64,000 nucleotides of DNA from Tigriopus japonicus. Taxonomy: Eukaryota; Arthropoda; Copepoda; Harpacticoida; Harpacticidae. The stretch lies in NCBI GenBank assembly GCA_010645155.1, contig JAAGOF010000287.1, positions 143,684 to 207,683 on the forward strand. The letters run 5' to 3'. The position numbers and the translations under genes are program-made. The notes beneath the pieces were generated by a model, which ran no database searches, had not been told where the DNA came from, and saw only the letters and a program-made list of their open reading frames with translations. Position 1 is the first letter of the stretch; the number at the start of each line of letters is the position of its first letter. Positions 42,445 to 54,848 of this stretch are shown here, piece by piece.

Positions 42445-43148
42445 ATAATCAGGTAAGCAGTAGTCACCTGATATCCAAAAGTTTAGAAATCTATGAATAC
42501 ACCCAGGCTCGCGCACGACACAAGCTTTTTTGGCGCTTTAGCTTTGCATTGGGAGATGGTGTTAAATGAGGATTTTGTCGACAAGTTGGGAACACTTGGC
42601 GACATCTTTGTAAAGAAATGTGCGTTGCTCTTTAGATTCCAATTTTAGTTCTACCATGATCTGACATATTGAATGTGTCGCTTTTAGGAGAGTGAAACTG
42701 TTAAAATCTATCGCAATGCTTTGAGGTTTGGAATGTTTTGGCGATTTGTTTGATTATTGGAGTGCATCATATGATTGATTCGGTTGCTAATATATGATCT
42801 CTTTAACAAACTACTTCAAAGCACATCCTTCATTTGTACTGCAAAAGACTTTGCCCCATATGTGGACACATGGCACGAAATTTTATTCATTTTGACAACC
42901 AAGACTTGACTAGGATCAATTCACTAATTATGTCGTCTGATTGATCCATTTCTCTGCATAAGACTAAGGACATTAATTTGAGCTTCGGCCAAAATGTGTC
43001 TAAAAGATTGGCAGTTCGTGTCATGTCACAGTTTATGAGAAACCTGATCTCTTAGTGACACAGCACATTGTACATCGAGTTTAAAGTACTCTAAAAACGA
43101 GTTCAAAAAAATGGCGAAAAAGCATGGGTGAACCACGAGGTCGTTGTC

Positions 43149-43154
43149 TCAGTT
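43149..43154 (+). promoter_or_regulatory. Initiator-like TCAGTT for the spermine synthase gene
   Basis: TCAGTT lies 39 bp upstream of the ATG at 43193. No TATA box 30 bp before it. Confidence 0.4.
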
Positions 43155-43192
43155 GGATCTGAACTGGCCAAGAGATCACAATATCCATCAAT

Positions 43193-46100
43193 ATGCCTCG
43201 ATTAGTCAACACCTTCATGATTGACTATCAATTGAACTATGAGCCAACAGAGGACCAACTCACCCAAAGTGTCATCGAGCCCTTCCAAAAGCTCTCTGGA
43301 GCCAAATTCGAGTTATTACTAAAGGTAAAACAATTCGAGTTTTACAAACTTATTAAATGATTTATTTATTGCTTAAATATTAATTCTGTTATTTTGGGTT
43401 TTAAACGACAAATTTCCTTTTTTGGAGTAGCTTTCCGTTTTTGACGTGGAATTTTGAAAAAGAAAAAAAACAGTAGATAACATGATTTTTTTCTTCAAAT
43501 CTTATGGATTATGGGGTAGATATAAGTATCTAAAAATGCTTTAAAAATGATGTATCCCTTTTGGCGAGTTATATAGACAAAAAATATCGATTTTTCCCCC
43601 ATATCCATTTTAGAGGCTTTACCTGCCAAAAACGCGAATAAATTTCTTCTAAACTTCTTGCTCTATTTATTAGACATAGCTTTTAATTCAGACCTCCTCT
43701 TGCATAATGTACTAATATCTATATTGCTTTCTTTAAAACTTAATTCATTGTAGCATCAATGAGAGCTCTAATTTGGCCTTTGTTCCTATAGTCTTTTTCC
43801 CGCATATTTTCAGAATGAGGTGAAAAATAGACTTACCTTGAGCTTTCAATCGGATAATTCAAATGGGAAGGACATCCTTATTCTTATCCGGAGATACAAC
43901 AAGGCTGATTCCAAAGAGAAAACGCTCTTGAGTATCACAGCCGAAGCACCTGAGTAAGAAGCCGAGTCCTTTAACCCTGGTCTAAATGGATGAGTGTAAT
44001 CGAACGAATTCAGCTGGGGATTCTGGAGCCAAAATGGCTAGGGATGGGTCAGAACTAGGTTCGGACATTTCATAGTTTTAATTTGTTACGTGAGGAAAAA
44101 ATTCGTACTTTAATTGATTGCAAAAATGAAAAAAAGAAAAAAGAAAACGAATTGGGCTCACGAATTTTGATTAAGTTTTATGGAGGGCGAGTCTCGACTC
44201 TGACGCATCCCTAGCCATTTTGGCCTTAGAATCCCCAGCTAAATTTGTCCGATTACACTCATCCTTTAGTGCATTGTGATAAAATAGTACATTCATATGC
44301 AGCGCCATCTAGTGGTGTTCTTTTGGCAACAGTTGGCCAATTCCATGAAATGTATGCATATGGAAATAATAACGATCATTCATGAGTTTTGTAAAACAAA
44401 AATGTCTGAAATGTCGATGGGATATGCAAATGTGCATGCAATGGTTTTTAGTTGAAAAAAAATTGTCGAATTTCCTCCGAGATTGGCGTGAAAAGTTTGA
44501 AGATTTGGGGTTTCACTATGGTCCATGTCATGATCCAAGTAAAAAGAACTAAGTTTTATCTGTAGTCTCTCCATCAACGTTTGAGGCATTTTTGTTTGTC
44601 AAAAATTGTTGCATAATCATGATGGGAGCTGTTTCCACAAGATCACTAAATGGCGTACTGTATGATTTTACGCGTTAATTTACAATGGGCGTGTCTTGAC
44701 GTCTACATGACTCACTACATTTAAAACGGTACGCAAATGAGATTGACAGGTTCTAATTCGCACCAAGTGTCTCCAGCCATTTGAAATACAAAATGGAAAG
44801 AAAAATAAAAAAAGGTTCAAGACAATTTTGACAATGCAGTTCAATGAAATATAAAATGTCTTGGACATTTTCTAGAATCTTGTACTTTTCTGAATTTTCA
44901 TCGAAGTTTTGGGTTTTCACAAACATATGGCAATTTCCCTCTTGTGCCAGGTGAAGACACTTGAACCAAACAATATCATGCCCGTACTCTTTTCTTATAG
45001 TGGCTCTATTCTTAACTTGAAAAATGGTTTAATTAATTCATTTTTAGCTCTTTTGATGAGATCATTTACAAAACTCCTGGCATGGACTTGGAAGACACCA
45101 TCAAGGACGCCTTGGATGAGAACTTTCCAGATTCAGAACCAACTCATTACCCTGCCATAAAAAGATGCATTCCAGACTCTCCTTATCTTAGAACATGTGG
45201 TGAGAAATTGAACTAATAGGAAAACACATTTCCAAATCTAAATCAATTTGTCTAAAATATCAGTATATCAGCTACTCCGGTCTTATTATTCATTAATGAG
45301 TAATCAGACTTCATACGCAGACCCGAAAACTAGTAAAAATGATATTAACTTGGTAATTAATTACAAAAACTTATTTTTGAAGGACTCTCTTTTTAAGTGC
45401 AAGAAAACACTTAGCCTCGCATCTTTTTTCTTTTCCCCTCATAGAGAATACATGGCTTTTTTTTATCTACATTTTTTTTCAATTCTAATTTTAGCCTTCA
45501 CATTTATGCGCAATTCTTGTGATTTTTGCTGCATATTTTGGCGAACACTTTTGTTCAATTTTGTCAATTTTGTTGAGAATAATCTAACAAGGAGAATTCT
45601 TTCAAAGATGATCGACTAGTGGAATATGGATTCAAGAAAGTGGTGTACAGTGCCAGATCCGAGTATCAGAAGATCCAAATTGTGGACACTGTTGATTTTG
45701 GACGACTTCTCATTCTGGATGATATGACTAATCTGGCAGAGACAGACACTCTACCTTATACTCACACTCTGATGAATCTACCCAAAGAGGATTATGAGGT
45801 ATGAGTCATGTAATCAATTGGGTACCAGAACCCAAAGTCAGGGTCTAAATATTAACAGTTTCCCTCCAATTCAATCTCTCATAGGGCAAAGAGGTTCTAA
45901 TCTTGGGAGGAGGAGATGGTGCCCTCATGAACGAGCTTCAAAAGTTGGACAAGCCTCCCAAGTTTGTGACAATGATTGACATTGATGAAATGGTCATGGA
46001 TGCATGCAACGAGTTCATGCCCTCCGTTTGCGGTCCATACCTTCGAAAAGACAACCGTGAAGGCCCAACCCACAAAATCATTGTGGGAGATGCCGTGGCG

Positions 46101-47105
46101 TTCCTAGAAAACTGCTTGGTAATATAGGACACCAAAGATTTGCCATGCACACATTAATCTTTATTTAATCAAAGCCACTGTCTTCAAAAGAGTGCGAGCC
46201 TAAGTAAGATTAACATGTCTCACGTTGAACCAAAAAGTGTTTCCCCATAGCTAAAGCAGAAAAAGTAAAGAACTCTAAAAATTGAATGAGGAAGCTGACG
46301 GTATATTTTGCAAGTCTTGTGTGTTTTCTGAACTTCTTTTGCTTGTTCTACATTTTCAAAAAATATACACAAACCTTCTTTATCAGTCTTAAAATAGTGA
46401 CCTCCCAAAAACACGAGGTTACTGAAACTCACTCAAAAGTTGGTGCATTTAACGGGGTCCAAAAAATACTTAACCCAAGCTCAAAAAAATCGCCAATAGA
46501 TGGCGTGAGAGTGTTCAATGTGCTGCGCTCACAAGACTTTTCTGTTTACTTGCCCTCACCGTCTGCGCCCTCTATAGGCGTCTATTTTAAGCTTGTGTTG
46601 AAAACCTTCATTGCACGAATTTTAAAACAATTTGTTTCAAAATTTTCAAAAAATAGACAATAATAGCATTTAGGAAGCATTACAGATGTACCTACCCAAT
46701 AAGAGGCTTAAAAACCGCTTATTTTAGAAAGAGAAACGAGTCTTTGACGTGATTTTTGGGGATCTCACGGACACGCCAGTTTCGACGTCGCCCTTAGAAG
46801 ACAATGTATGGGAATTCATCCGGTCCATCATCTCCATGGGAATGAAACTTCTCCGCCCAAAGACAGGTAGAGTACAAGGCCCACTTCATACATCAACTAG
46901 AATTACTTTCCATGTCTCTTGATCCCTTTTGGCAGGCAAATATTTGACTCACGCCAATGGCAAGACTCTTCAGGAAGCCATCGACGCCTACGAAAGAATG
47001 GTCACGGGCATCAATGGCGGGCAATGTCAATTCAGACGGTGGGAAAACTATGTACCCTCCTTCAGTGACACTTGGTTGTTCTATGAGCTCACCAATAAGG
47101 ACTGA
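43193..47105 (+). CDS. Sms: Spermine synthase-like aminopropyltransferase (7 exons, 385 aa)
   Basis: Exons: 43193-43324, 43814-43953, 45048-45199, 45608-45798, 45885-46118, 46728-46866 and 46936-47105, all GT/AG, frame continuous. Residues 1-140 form the N-terminal domain typical of animal spermine synthases. A beta module follows (DDRLVEYGFKKVVYSA, YQKIQIVDT, GRLLILDDMTNLAETD), then the aminopropyltransferase fold. That has ILGGGDGALMNEL (decarboxy-SAM site, residues 211-223), MIDIDEMVMDAC and FGDLTDTPVST with the catalytic Asp near residue 295. The length is slightly above the human enzyme (366 aa). The segment after GKYLT reads HANGKTLQEAIDAYE; from memory vertebrate enzymes have QGNCVNLTEALSLYE here, so this loop is divergent and the preferred substrate (spermidine versus another polyamine) is uncertain. 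The C-terminus (DTWLFYELTNKD) fits the family. Confidence 0.88.
44302..44315 (-). promoter_or_regulatory. CTCF consensus motif in spermine synthase intron 2
   Basis: On the minus strand CCACTAGATGGCGC matches CCASYAGRKGGCRS at all 14 positions. Weaker relatives lie near 44645, 46498 and 46566. With 41805 it forms a convergent pair around the first exon. Confidence 0.45.
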
Positions 47106-48875
47106 AATATACATACTATTGGGGGGTTTTCACAAAGCACAAAAAACTGTCTTGTTTGTTCGGGCAAAAAGGTGCCTTACTTGATCTTGGCAAACATGTT
47201 ACTCATAACTAGACCAAATCGCCACTTTGTTGGCAGAGATGTGCATTTGGATGTGGATTAGTGCTTTGTTTGTTACCATTGAGCCCTGTTGTGCATTTAC
47301 AATTTTTAGCTCTTAATCGCCCTGATAAGGCATTTTGGTGTGTGCAAGGAGTTTGGCAAATAACACCTTGTTGTCCTTTTCACAAAAGCAGACTCAGCTC
47401 TTTCTAAACAGGAGAATCTAGCTAAAGTTGCTCAAAAAGTCAGTTGTGTAGTTACTGAAGAGGATAGAAATGTTCCGAGTTAAGATAACTTGTTTATGCT
47501 GTTCTCATTGGATCTCATAGAGAAGTAGCGTCATCTTGTTTGAGTTCTCGTTTTTTTTGTGTTATCGCAACGTGTGTTTTCACACTCTAAACTGCTGTTG
47601 AAAATTTTGACAACAGATGTGCCCGACTGTGTATATTCTCCATAATTCGTGATTGAAACAATGAAGGAACGTCACTTTTATGGCACACCGTAACTTGTTG
47701 GCAGACCGATTTTCCTAAAAATCTTGATTTTTTTTTTCAATTTTCAATTTATTTTTACAGGGAATCACATTCCTTATAGCGGTAGAAAAAACCGCAACCA
47801 ACCCCCAAAAAAACTTGGCTTGAAGAGACAGAAAAGTAATTTCTTCCTAGTTCAATATGTCAGTGGCGTCCGTTTTTCCCGTTAGGAGTCATTTTTTAAA
47901 ACGGAGCGTTTGCGAATTCTGACTTTTTTTCTCTCCAGAAATTTGCCTACAGTAAACTAAAAAAGGTTACATTAAGGGAACAAAACCACATGTAGGTTTG
48001 TGTATGTGGGAACAATCAGTTTGCGAATAAGTGATTTTGCAACCGAAGTGGCCCTTTAGCAATTTGCTTGAAAGAGATTTGGGGCCAATTTTGTCTTTCG
48101 CAATCAAAAAGGAGAGCTATTGTTCAAAATTGTGTCTCATTATAAAAAAAAATAAGATAAAATGAAAGTCGGCTTATGTTCAATGCATTTGGCGGAAGAA
48201 GTGTTACTCTTGTTAAGATATTAATAGTGAAATAAATATTTGAATCATTTTTGATAAATAACTATCTAAAGCTAGATGTGTAAGCGAAAGAAACTGAAAA
48301 ATTTTGATCTTGGTTTGTTCTAGTTTAGACATAATAGCAATTTAACCAACTTAACCCGGATTTGATGTGGAAGTGGTCTAAAGTTTGACCAAAACATTGG
48401 AACTCGTGGAACCCATATAAAGTACGAGCAAACTGAACACTTCCATTTTGAGCTTCTTCTGTAATGGCACTAAAAGTCCAACCAAAACAGCAATACATTT
48501 CAAAATGTCAACATCAATTTTTCACGAAGTCTGTTTCCACGGTTCACTGAAGAAAGAAAGTCTAATGATATTTTATTCACCACATCACTTTTGATTCAAA
48601 AGGATAATATTGTTTCGCGTGCTTCATTATTATATCGCAAACGCCTGAGCTTGTCCAAGTCTAAGATTGACCAATCCAAGGTCATTAATTTGGCTCAATG
48701 AATCGTCAGCTTAATTTGTCTGGACGGTCTTATCCATTGTTAATAATCAACCGACTAATCAAAACTTGTGATCGAAGACTATTTGCGATTGTAATTAGAG
48801 CACTATGATTTTAAGAGAACGGTCATGCGTAGAGGCAAGAACCACAGAATTTCACTGGACTGGGAGGCTAATGAC
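47106..48875. other. Gene-free stretch downstream of spermine synthase
   Basis: No supported gene or well-bounded repeat. Short poly-T/poly-A runs and scattered AT-rich words only. No AATAAA close behind the spermine synthase stop was noticed. Confidence 0.5.
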
Positions 48876-49428
48876 TAGTGACAGGAACTTGAGACAAATA
48901 AACTTATTCATCTTTTTTCATCTTTTTTCGTCTTCTTGACCTTTATTCGTCGCGATTTTTTTTCGTCTAATTTGGACTTTTTTCGTCTAATCGGGCGTCT
49001 AATCCATTACGTAGTCTTTTCTCGTCTAGCGATTTTTTCAATGTTCCAAGCAAATAAAAACTTTGAAGAAAGTTCAACCCCACCAATTACATGCCAATGT
49101 AATAATTTGATTGTCAGTTGCGGTTTTGCGCAAACAAAATACAATCCACACTTATAAATTAACTTGTACTTGTAGAGTTGCTTGACAGACACAAAAAGAA
49201 AAGATTACTATTGGGTTGTATTTGCATTTAATTTTTCTTCTTTCTTTTAAGCATGTTTCATTCTCCTTTTTGGGAAATTGATTCGATTTTTTACGTCTTA
49301 CAAGTATTTGTTTTCGTTTTTTTGTCTTATGGGAACTATTATTCGTCTTTTTTCGTCTAATTGGGCAATTCTATTCTTCTTTTTTCATTTAATTTGACAG
49401 TTTTATTCATCTAAACTTCCTGTCCCTA
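48876..49428. mobile_element. hAT-like element (family C), 553 bp, perfect 8-bp TSD
   Basis: Left end TAGTGACAGGAACTTGAGAC and right end CTAAACTTCCTGTCCCTA are imperfect inverses. CTAATGAC flanks both sides exactly (48868-48875 and 49429-49436). The interior near both ends is filled with TTTTTTCGTCTAATTTGG-like words in one orientation. No transposase frame. Confidence 0.88.
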
Positions 49429-49452
49429 CTAATGACATTACTTTTGACATCC

Positions 49453-49796
49453 AGAAGGAACAAATCAAAATTGCATTCTGCTACAAATGAGTCCTTGCTA
49501 ATAATGACTTGAACACATATTTCAATTTTCAGCTCAATAAAACGTCGGAGTCAAAAGTTATGCTCTCTCAAAGTTCAGTGCAAATCCTAACTAGAATGAA
49601 TGAACTGGCCCTTTTGAGGTAATTGTTTTACCACAAAAGGGCGAATTCATTCATTCTATGCTCTCTTCAGTGCTTAAGTTTGAGAAGGCATAACTTTTCA
49701 CTCCGCCCTTCAATTGGGCTGAAAATTGAAATGCGTTGTCTACTGAATACAAGCCAAGTCTCATTTGTAGAAGAACGCAATTGAGTTAATCCTTCT
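49453..49796. mobile_element. Foldback element, about 344 bp
   Basis: The two halves are inverse over nearly their whole length: AGAAGGA/TCCTTCT at the ends, CTGCTACAAATGAG/CTCATTTGTAGAAG, ATTTTCAGCTCAATAAAAC against TTCAATTGGGCTGAAAAT, and GAATGAATGAACTGGCCC against GGGCGAATTCATTCATTC in the centre. It has no coding capacity and lies 24 bp beyond the hAT-like element. Confidence 0.8.
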
Positions 49797-52700
49797 TGAA
49801 ATCATAATTCGCGCTGTTAGCCCTCCCGCTCCAGTTTTCAGTGCTTCTTGGAAGAGACCAAATCTATCCCTTATATTCTTAACTTGGCATGGCACTTTTT
49901 CCCTCCTATTGAATCCAGTGGAAACATCTGGTCATAAATGGAACCAGTCAATACCATGTGCGTACTCTCAAAATCAAAGTGCTCTAATTGTGGAAAAGCA
50001 CTATCAAATCAAAATAGCAAACGATCTTTTTATTTATAATCATAACTAACTTCTTGAAGCTTAAACGTCTAAATGAGAGCTTCAATTGCCAAGTGACACT
50101 CTTTTTCTTTGTATCCAAATGAGAAAGGCGCCAATTTTCTCTTTCAATTTGAAGGACAGTTCCTTTGAAACTTTTGGAAGCCTGCCTTTGTGGACAAGCC
50201 TCTCTCACTGTTCTTGAAATTTCGCTTCATTCCAAAATGATATGCATTTTGGAGTTGATCTGACACTTGCATTTTGTTGGGAGATCAAACAGCTTTTCCA
50301 AGTGGAAAACGGACTTCTTGGTTTTGGTAACATTTGGCGGAATTTGAACATTTGCAAGTAACGAATAGTCGGTTAAGTGTTAAATAATCTTCAATGGAAC
50401 CACTGAAAAAGTTTAGGTTGGTGTGATACCTTAAATAGTCGGAATTTTCTTGTAGTTACAAAATTTTTGGAATGAGGAAATCAAACAGAACATGGAACTA
50501 AATCTCAACAAAAACTGCGTTTCATTAAAATTCTTTTTTGAAAAGACGTAATACAAGACAAAAATAATTCCTTCACATTCAGAGTGCTGATTGATATAAA
50601 AGGCCAAAATTGAGTTTTCCAGCCAAGAAGATCATTGAATGAACCGATACGAGCTCATGAGTGCAGCTCATTTGCAATCTTTGTTGGCAAAACTAAAACA
50701 ATGGGAAAGATGGAGCCCATAAAGAGTCCCAAGAAGATAAGGAAAAAAGTTTGCAAATTTTTCGACCAAAACTACGAGATCGAAAACGGGACAACTTTTG
50801 AATTTATTTGCATCTTATTTGCAACTTATAATTTTTTGATAAATTGCCAGACACTTTTTCACTTCCCAGATGAACAATCTCGAAATTTCTCAGGAAACAT
50901 TTTTACGCACTAAAGGAATAGTTGTACATCTATGATTTCAAAGTTTTCTGATTACTAGAGATGCCAAAGATATCTAGCTCAATAAAGAAACATTTGATTT
51001 AAATATTCTGTTGTTTTGAACAGTTTTGAAGATTTGGGCTTTTTCTTCCACAATTAGAGGAAAATTCCCGGTTTTTAATGCATTATTACAAGAATCTTTA
51101 CGATTTCAGCGAATCTTTTGAAATTGTGTCAAAAAATCTGAACTGGCCAGTAAACACATTTAATCTAAATCTTCAATTTTCCAATTCTTTTTACTTTCTT
51201 TGAGGGGAATAGTCAAACTAAAATGGAAAAAAAATCTGCGTGAGAAATATATAATTGGACGGCTTGGCCTCGAAAATTATATTAACAGAGTAATTATATT
51301 TGATCTAAAACTGAAAACCGTATCTTCAATCAGAAAAAATATGAAAACTCTGGGTTGAATATTCATGCTAATCTTGGATGGTAAAAAAATGATTAAATGC
51401 GGGGTATTATTATTTTTTTATGATTGTCAAGAATTGCCAATTTCCTTCACCGAACATAGATTTTTAACTCCGAGGATTTATTTACCTGAATTTCCGCTAT
51501 GGCCAATTTTTCAAACAAAACTAAAATTTTCAATCAAGGGTTTCAAATATATAAATTTATTTCCCCTAACTGCTTACAAATTAATATTTTTGGTATGACT
51601 TAAATATAATATTATCTAATTTGATGCCCTTTCTTAAATATCGTGAAAATATTTTGCCTTCAAAATAAAATATTTTCAGCCACTCTAGTTATAACGCTTT
51701 CGACAACTGCGATTCAAAGGTATTTTATGATTTTTGAGACGATCGTATATTTGATTTGAAGCTTTTACGACATGCAAAGTAACCAAGGACATCGTAAGTG
51801 CCAGAGCTTCTTTGATAACCCTTTGTGATGGTCTTTACTTCCGGAGATTCTTGGATCTTCTTTCCCAGGAACAATGGACAAACCCGATAGGGTAACCTGT
51901 TTTACACATGTTTTTGCTTTCATTTTTATTTTCGAAAAATCTCATTTTAGCTCGGGACGTCAACATGTCATTCAAATCGTAGAATTCATTTTTCTGAGAA
52001 GCCTCCAAAGGGACTTCTTTTCTAATGGACAAAATGCGTTTTGAAACCCTTAAACCATAATGCGCGGCGTTCCGAATGGCTTTTTAGGTTTGAATCAAAA
52101 TACCCAAAGACATCATGGCACTTTTTGGACCCACAATTTAATGGGGAAAAACTTTACTTTTATTGTATTATATAAGTTTAGGCCCAGGGAAAAAGTTATA
52201 TACCTAAAAACCTATTAAATATAACACTTTTAAATAAACTATTCATAATTATTTAGTTATGAATTCAAATTGAATAAAAATTCATTCACCAACAGCTGAG
52301 TTATTGACTTTAAATGGTCCATTTTTGACCCTAAAAAGCCGAACAAAGCTACATTATACATACATTAGATACATTTTAAGCCACCTTAATGCGTATCAAA
52401 ACACTCAGTATTTCAACAAAGCATTATCTCAAGAAAAAGAATGCAACCACTCCCAAGATTTTTGTTGATTCTTTAACTATTTCATATTCCCGCAATTTAT
52501 GTTCTAAATTGGTTTCTTGGTTAAATTTTAGTATCTGAAGAATTTGTTGTAGTGTATTCAAAACCAATCATTTGGAAAAGGCAACATTAAAGATACAAGT
52601 TTTCGCAAATTGTTTCCACCTTAGTGTCCAATTTTCATTTCTTTAATCTTTCGTACTCGATGTTCCACTGAACTAAATTATGCTCCCATTACATACAACG

Positions 52701-54071
52701 GTCCGAAAATCATCCATTCCTTACGTTCCATTAACTCGCATTTTAACCTATGCCGATCCTATTCCTCAAAGGTTATAACTATCATCCTTCCTTATTCTTA
52801 AACTTTGACATGGTCGAAAAGAAATGAAAATACTTGTCTAGTTAGCAAACACTCAAAAAGCATGGAACAAAGTGTTTTGACATTATCTGGGACGAAACAG
52901 CCATGAAACCGAAAAGAGCACTGAAGCGGATTTTCGCTCAGCAACGATGAGAAAAATGAAGTACTCTCAAGAAATTGGGAGAATATTTGGCCTCTCTTTG
53001 ATATCTGACTCAAGCCAAAGCTCCAAGGAAAAGGCCTTTCTTGGAGGCTGGACGAGCATTTCAAGTTGAAGCAGACAAGCATTGCAAGGTTTGAGCACTG
53101 CTTCTCCCGCCAAAGGGAGTCACTTGAAATTTAAAGCAAAGTACGCTTTTTCCAACCCTCTACAGTAGGGGTCGGCAATAGAAGATCTTGCCTCAAGAGG
53201 TAAAACGAATTTATTTTCAGCTTATGCTAGCTTGAATTTCAATAACGCATAACTTTTGACTTCCTTGTTCAATTGACCTTAAAATTTGTAAACATTTTTT
53301 TTATGTAAGGAACAGCTCTTGTAAGATTTACATTAAGATCTATTAAATCTGAGAGGGGAGGGAGTGTAATCTTTAAAATGTGTCTCCGCTCGCCAACTGT
53401 TGAGCCGACAAAAGTGCGGCAACATTTGAAATGCGTGACCAGGCAAAGGACAACTATGCAATTGATGAACCAAAGGTGGAATTGAGTAATGTTTTTGGGC
53501 CATTTTTTGCTTTTGCTGGTGGTCACTTTCTTGAAAGAACGAACACGTCACTATCTTTTTTGCCAATACATTGAATAAGTCAGTGATATGAAGAATGCAA
53601 ATTTAAGCTTTTGCGTTATATAACGTTGATCCAATACGCATGGACACTATATACACATAATACACATTTTACAGAAAGGGGAGTAATCTGGGAACATCTC
53701 CAACCAAAAATAACTAGAATATTACTGTTCGCCATGCTTCAAGAGCGCACAGAATCTCGACCGTTCATCCACATTTTAGGCAAACACCTTGTAACAAGTG
53801 GACAAACTTTAAGCCGTCCACACTTTCCGATTTTGCCGATAGGATCCCAAACATCATTTTCAACGATAAAGAGACCACTTGGGGATTGATTGGATGTGAA
53901 GTTGTTCAAATCTATTCTTACATAACGAAAATATTTTGGTTCAAAATTGCGACAAAACCTTCATGTCATGGTAAAACTTTGTTTTGATGTTAATTTCTTT
54001 CTTTACTATTAACAATGCTAACGGTCCCTCTTCCATCATTAAAATAGCCTTTCAGTGCCTAGAGTAATAAT
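49797..54071. other. Gene-poor AT-rich stretch
   Basis: Several frames of 60-95 codons occur on both strands but none has splice context or recognisable sequence. ACAGTAGGGGTCGGCAA at 53163 resembles a hAT (Charlie-like) end, but no partner end is found. Confidence 0.45.
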
Positions 54072-54356
54072 AGCTGAGTTTAAATACCCTGTGACAACTT
54101 GAGTTGTTACAGAATTTTTTTGCTCCCATTCGCCATTGACTTCAATTGCAAACTCGAAAGTACATAAGTTAGGACAAGAAATCCTGTGGCAAAAGTTATG
54201 AAAAAGTTTTGCGACGTGGTCTATAAGCTTAGCTTTCTTTCAACGATTTCTTGTCACAACTTACGTACTTTCGTGTTTGCGAATAAAGCCAACGAAGTGT
54301 GGTAACGTAAAATTTCTGGAACAGCTCAATTTTTCACAGGGTATATAAACTCAGCT
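54072..54356. mobile_element. Foldback MITE, 285 bp
   Basis: Left arm AGCTGAGTTTAAATACCCTG and right arm CAGGGTATATAAACTCAGCT are inverse, and the inverse similarity continues inside (TTGCAAACTCGAAAGTACAT against GTACTTTCGTGTTTGCGAA; GACAAGAAATC against GATTTCTTGTC). AAT flanks both sides. A half copy lies at 26950-27021. The arms contain a TATA-like GGGTATATAAACTC. Confidence 0.8.
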
Positions 54357-54539
54357 AATATCAAAAGTCATCATCAGCCAAAAGGAATGCATGTTTGCAC
54401 CCACTTCAGTTAAGAAAGAGAAGCACTTGAGTAATGCTGTCCAGAGTTTACGAGTTCCTTCCTTCTTTTCGAGCTCGACCGTCTACAAGTAAAGAAGCTC
54501 ATGGGAAAGAAGCGTCAACTTGATACTAGTGATAGAAAC

Positions 54540-54848
54540 TTACAAGTGAAGCTTCGAAAAAGCCCAATAAACCAAAAAGAGCAGAAAAAATAATGCTCCA
54601 AATATGAGTTTTCGACAATTTATGCAGTCATAGCGTAAGGGTTGAGTATCTTTTGATTCTCCATACCTCAAAATTAGGGTCTGAGTAAGTTGTGGTATTA
54701 ATGTACTTGTAAGGCCTTCAATGGCTGAACCTGTGGTCATTCCGGAGAATAAGGTAATAATTAATGTTTGCTGGAGCGACATGATTCCCATGAAGTGGAC
54801 AGCTTTTGTTACATTTTTTCCGACTCCAGAATACACAAAAATAAACAA
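54540..54848 (-). CDS. Possible terminal exon of a membrane protein
   Basis: A minus-strand frame of about 100 codons contains two hydrophobic stretches, SLQQTLIITLFSGMTTGSAI and LIFGALFFLLFLVYWAF, the second preceded by RYDCINCRK and followed by a short tail to the stop. It has no convincing in-frame start at its 5' end, so it may be a last exon. A GTATGG donor within the frame makes an alternative splice possible. I do not recognise a family. Confidence 0.3.
   Translation of the reverse strand: MFIFVYSGVGKNVTKAVHFMGIMSLQQTLIITLFSGMTTGSAIEGLTSTLIPQLTQTLILRYGESKDTQPLRYDCINCRKLIFGALFFLLFLVYWAFSKLHL

Noticed and set aside
45248..45619. 123-codon plus-strand frame in spermine synthase intron 3.
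   Set aside because: Phe/Leu/Ser-rich translation of a T-rich intron; no gene-like features.
53163..53180. AGGGGTCGGCAA, resembling a Charlie-type hAT end.
   Set aside because: No matching inverted end or flanking duplication could be found.
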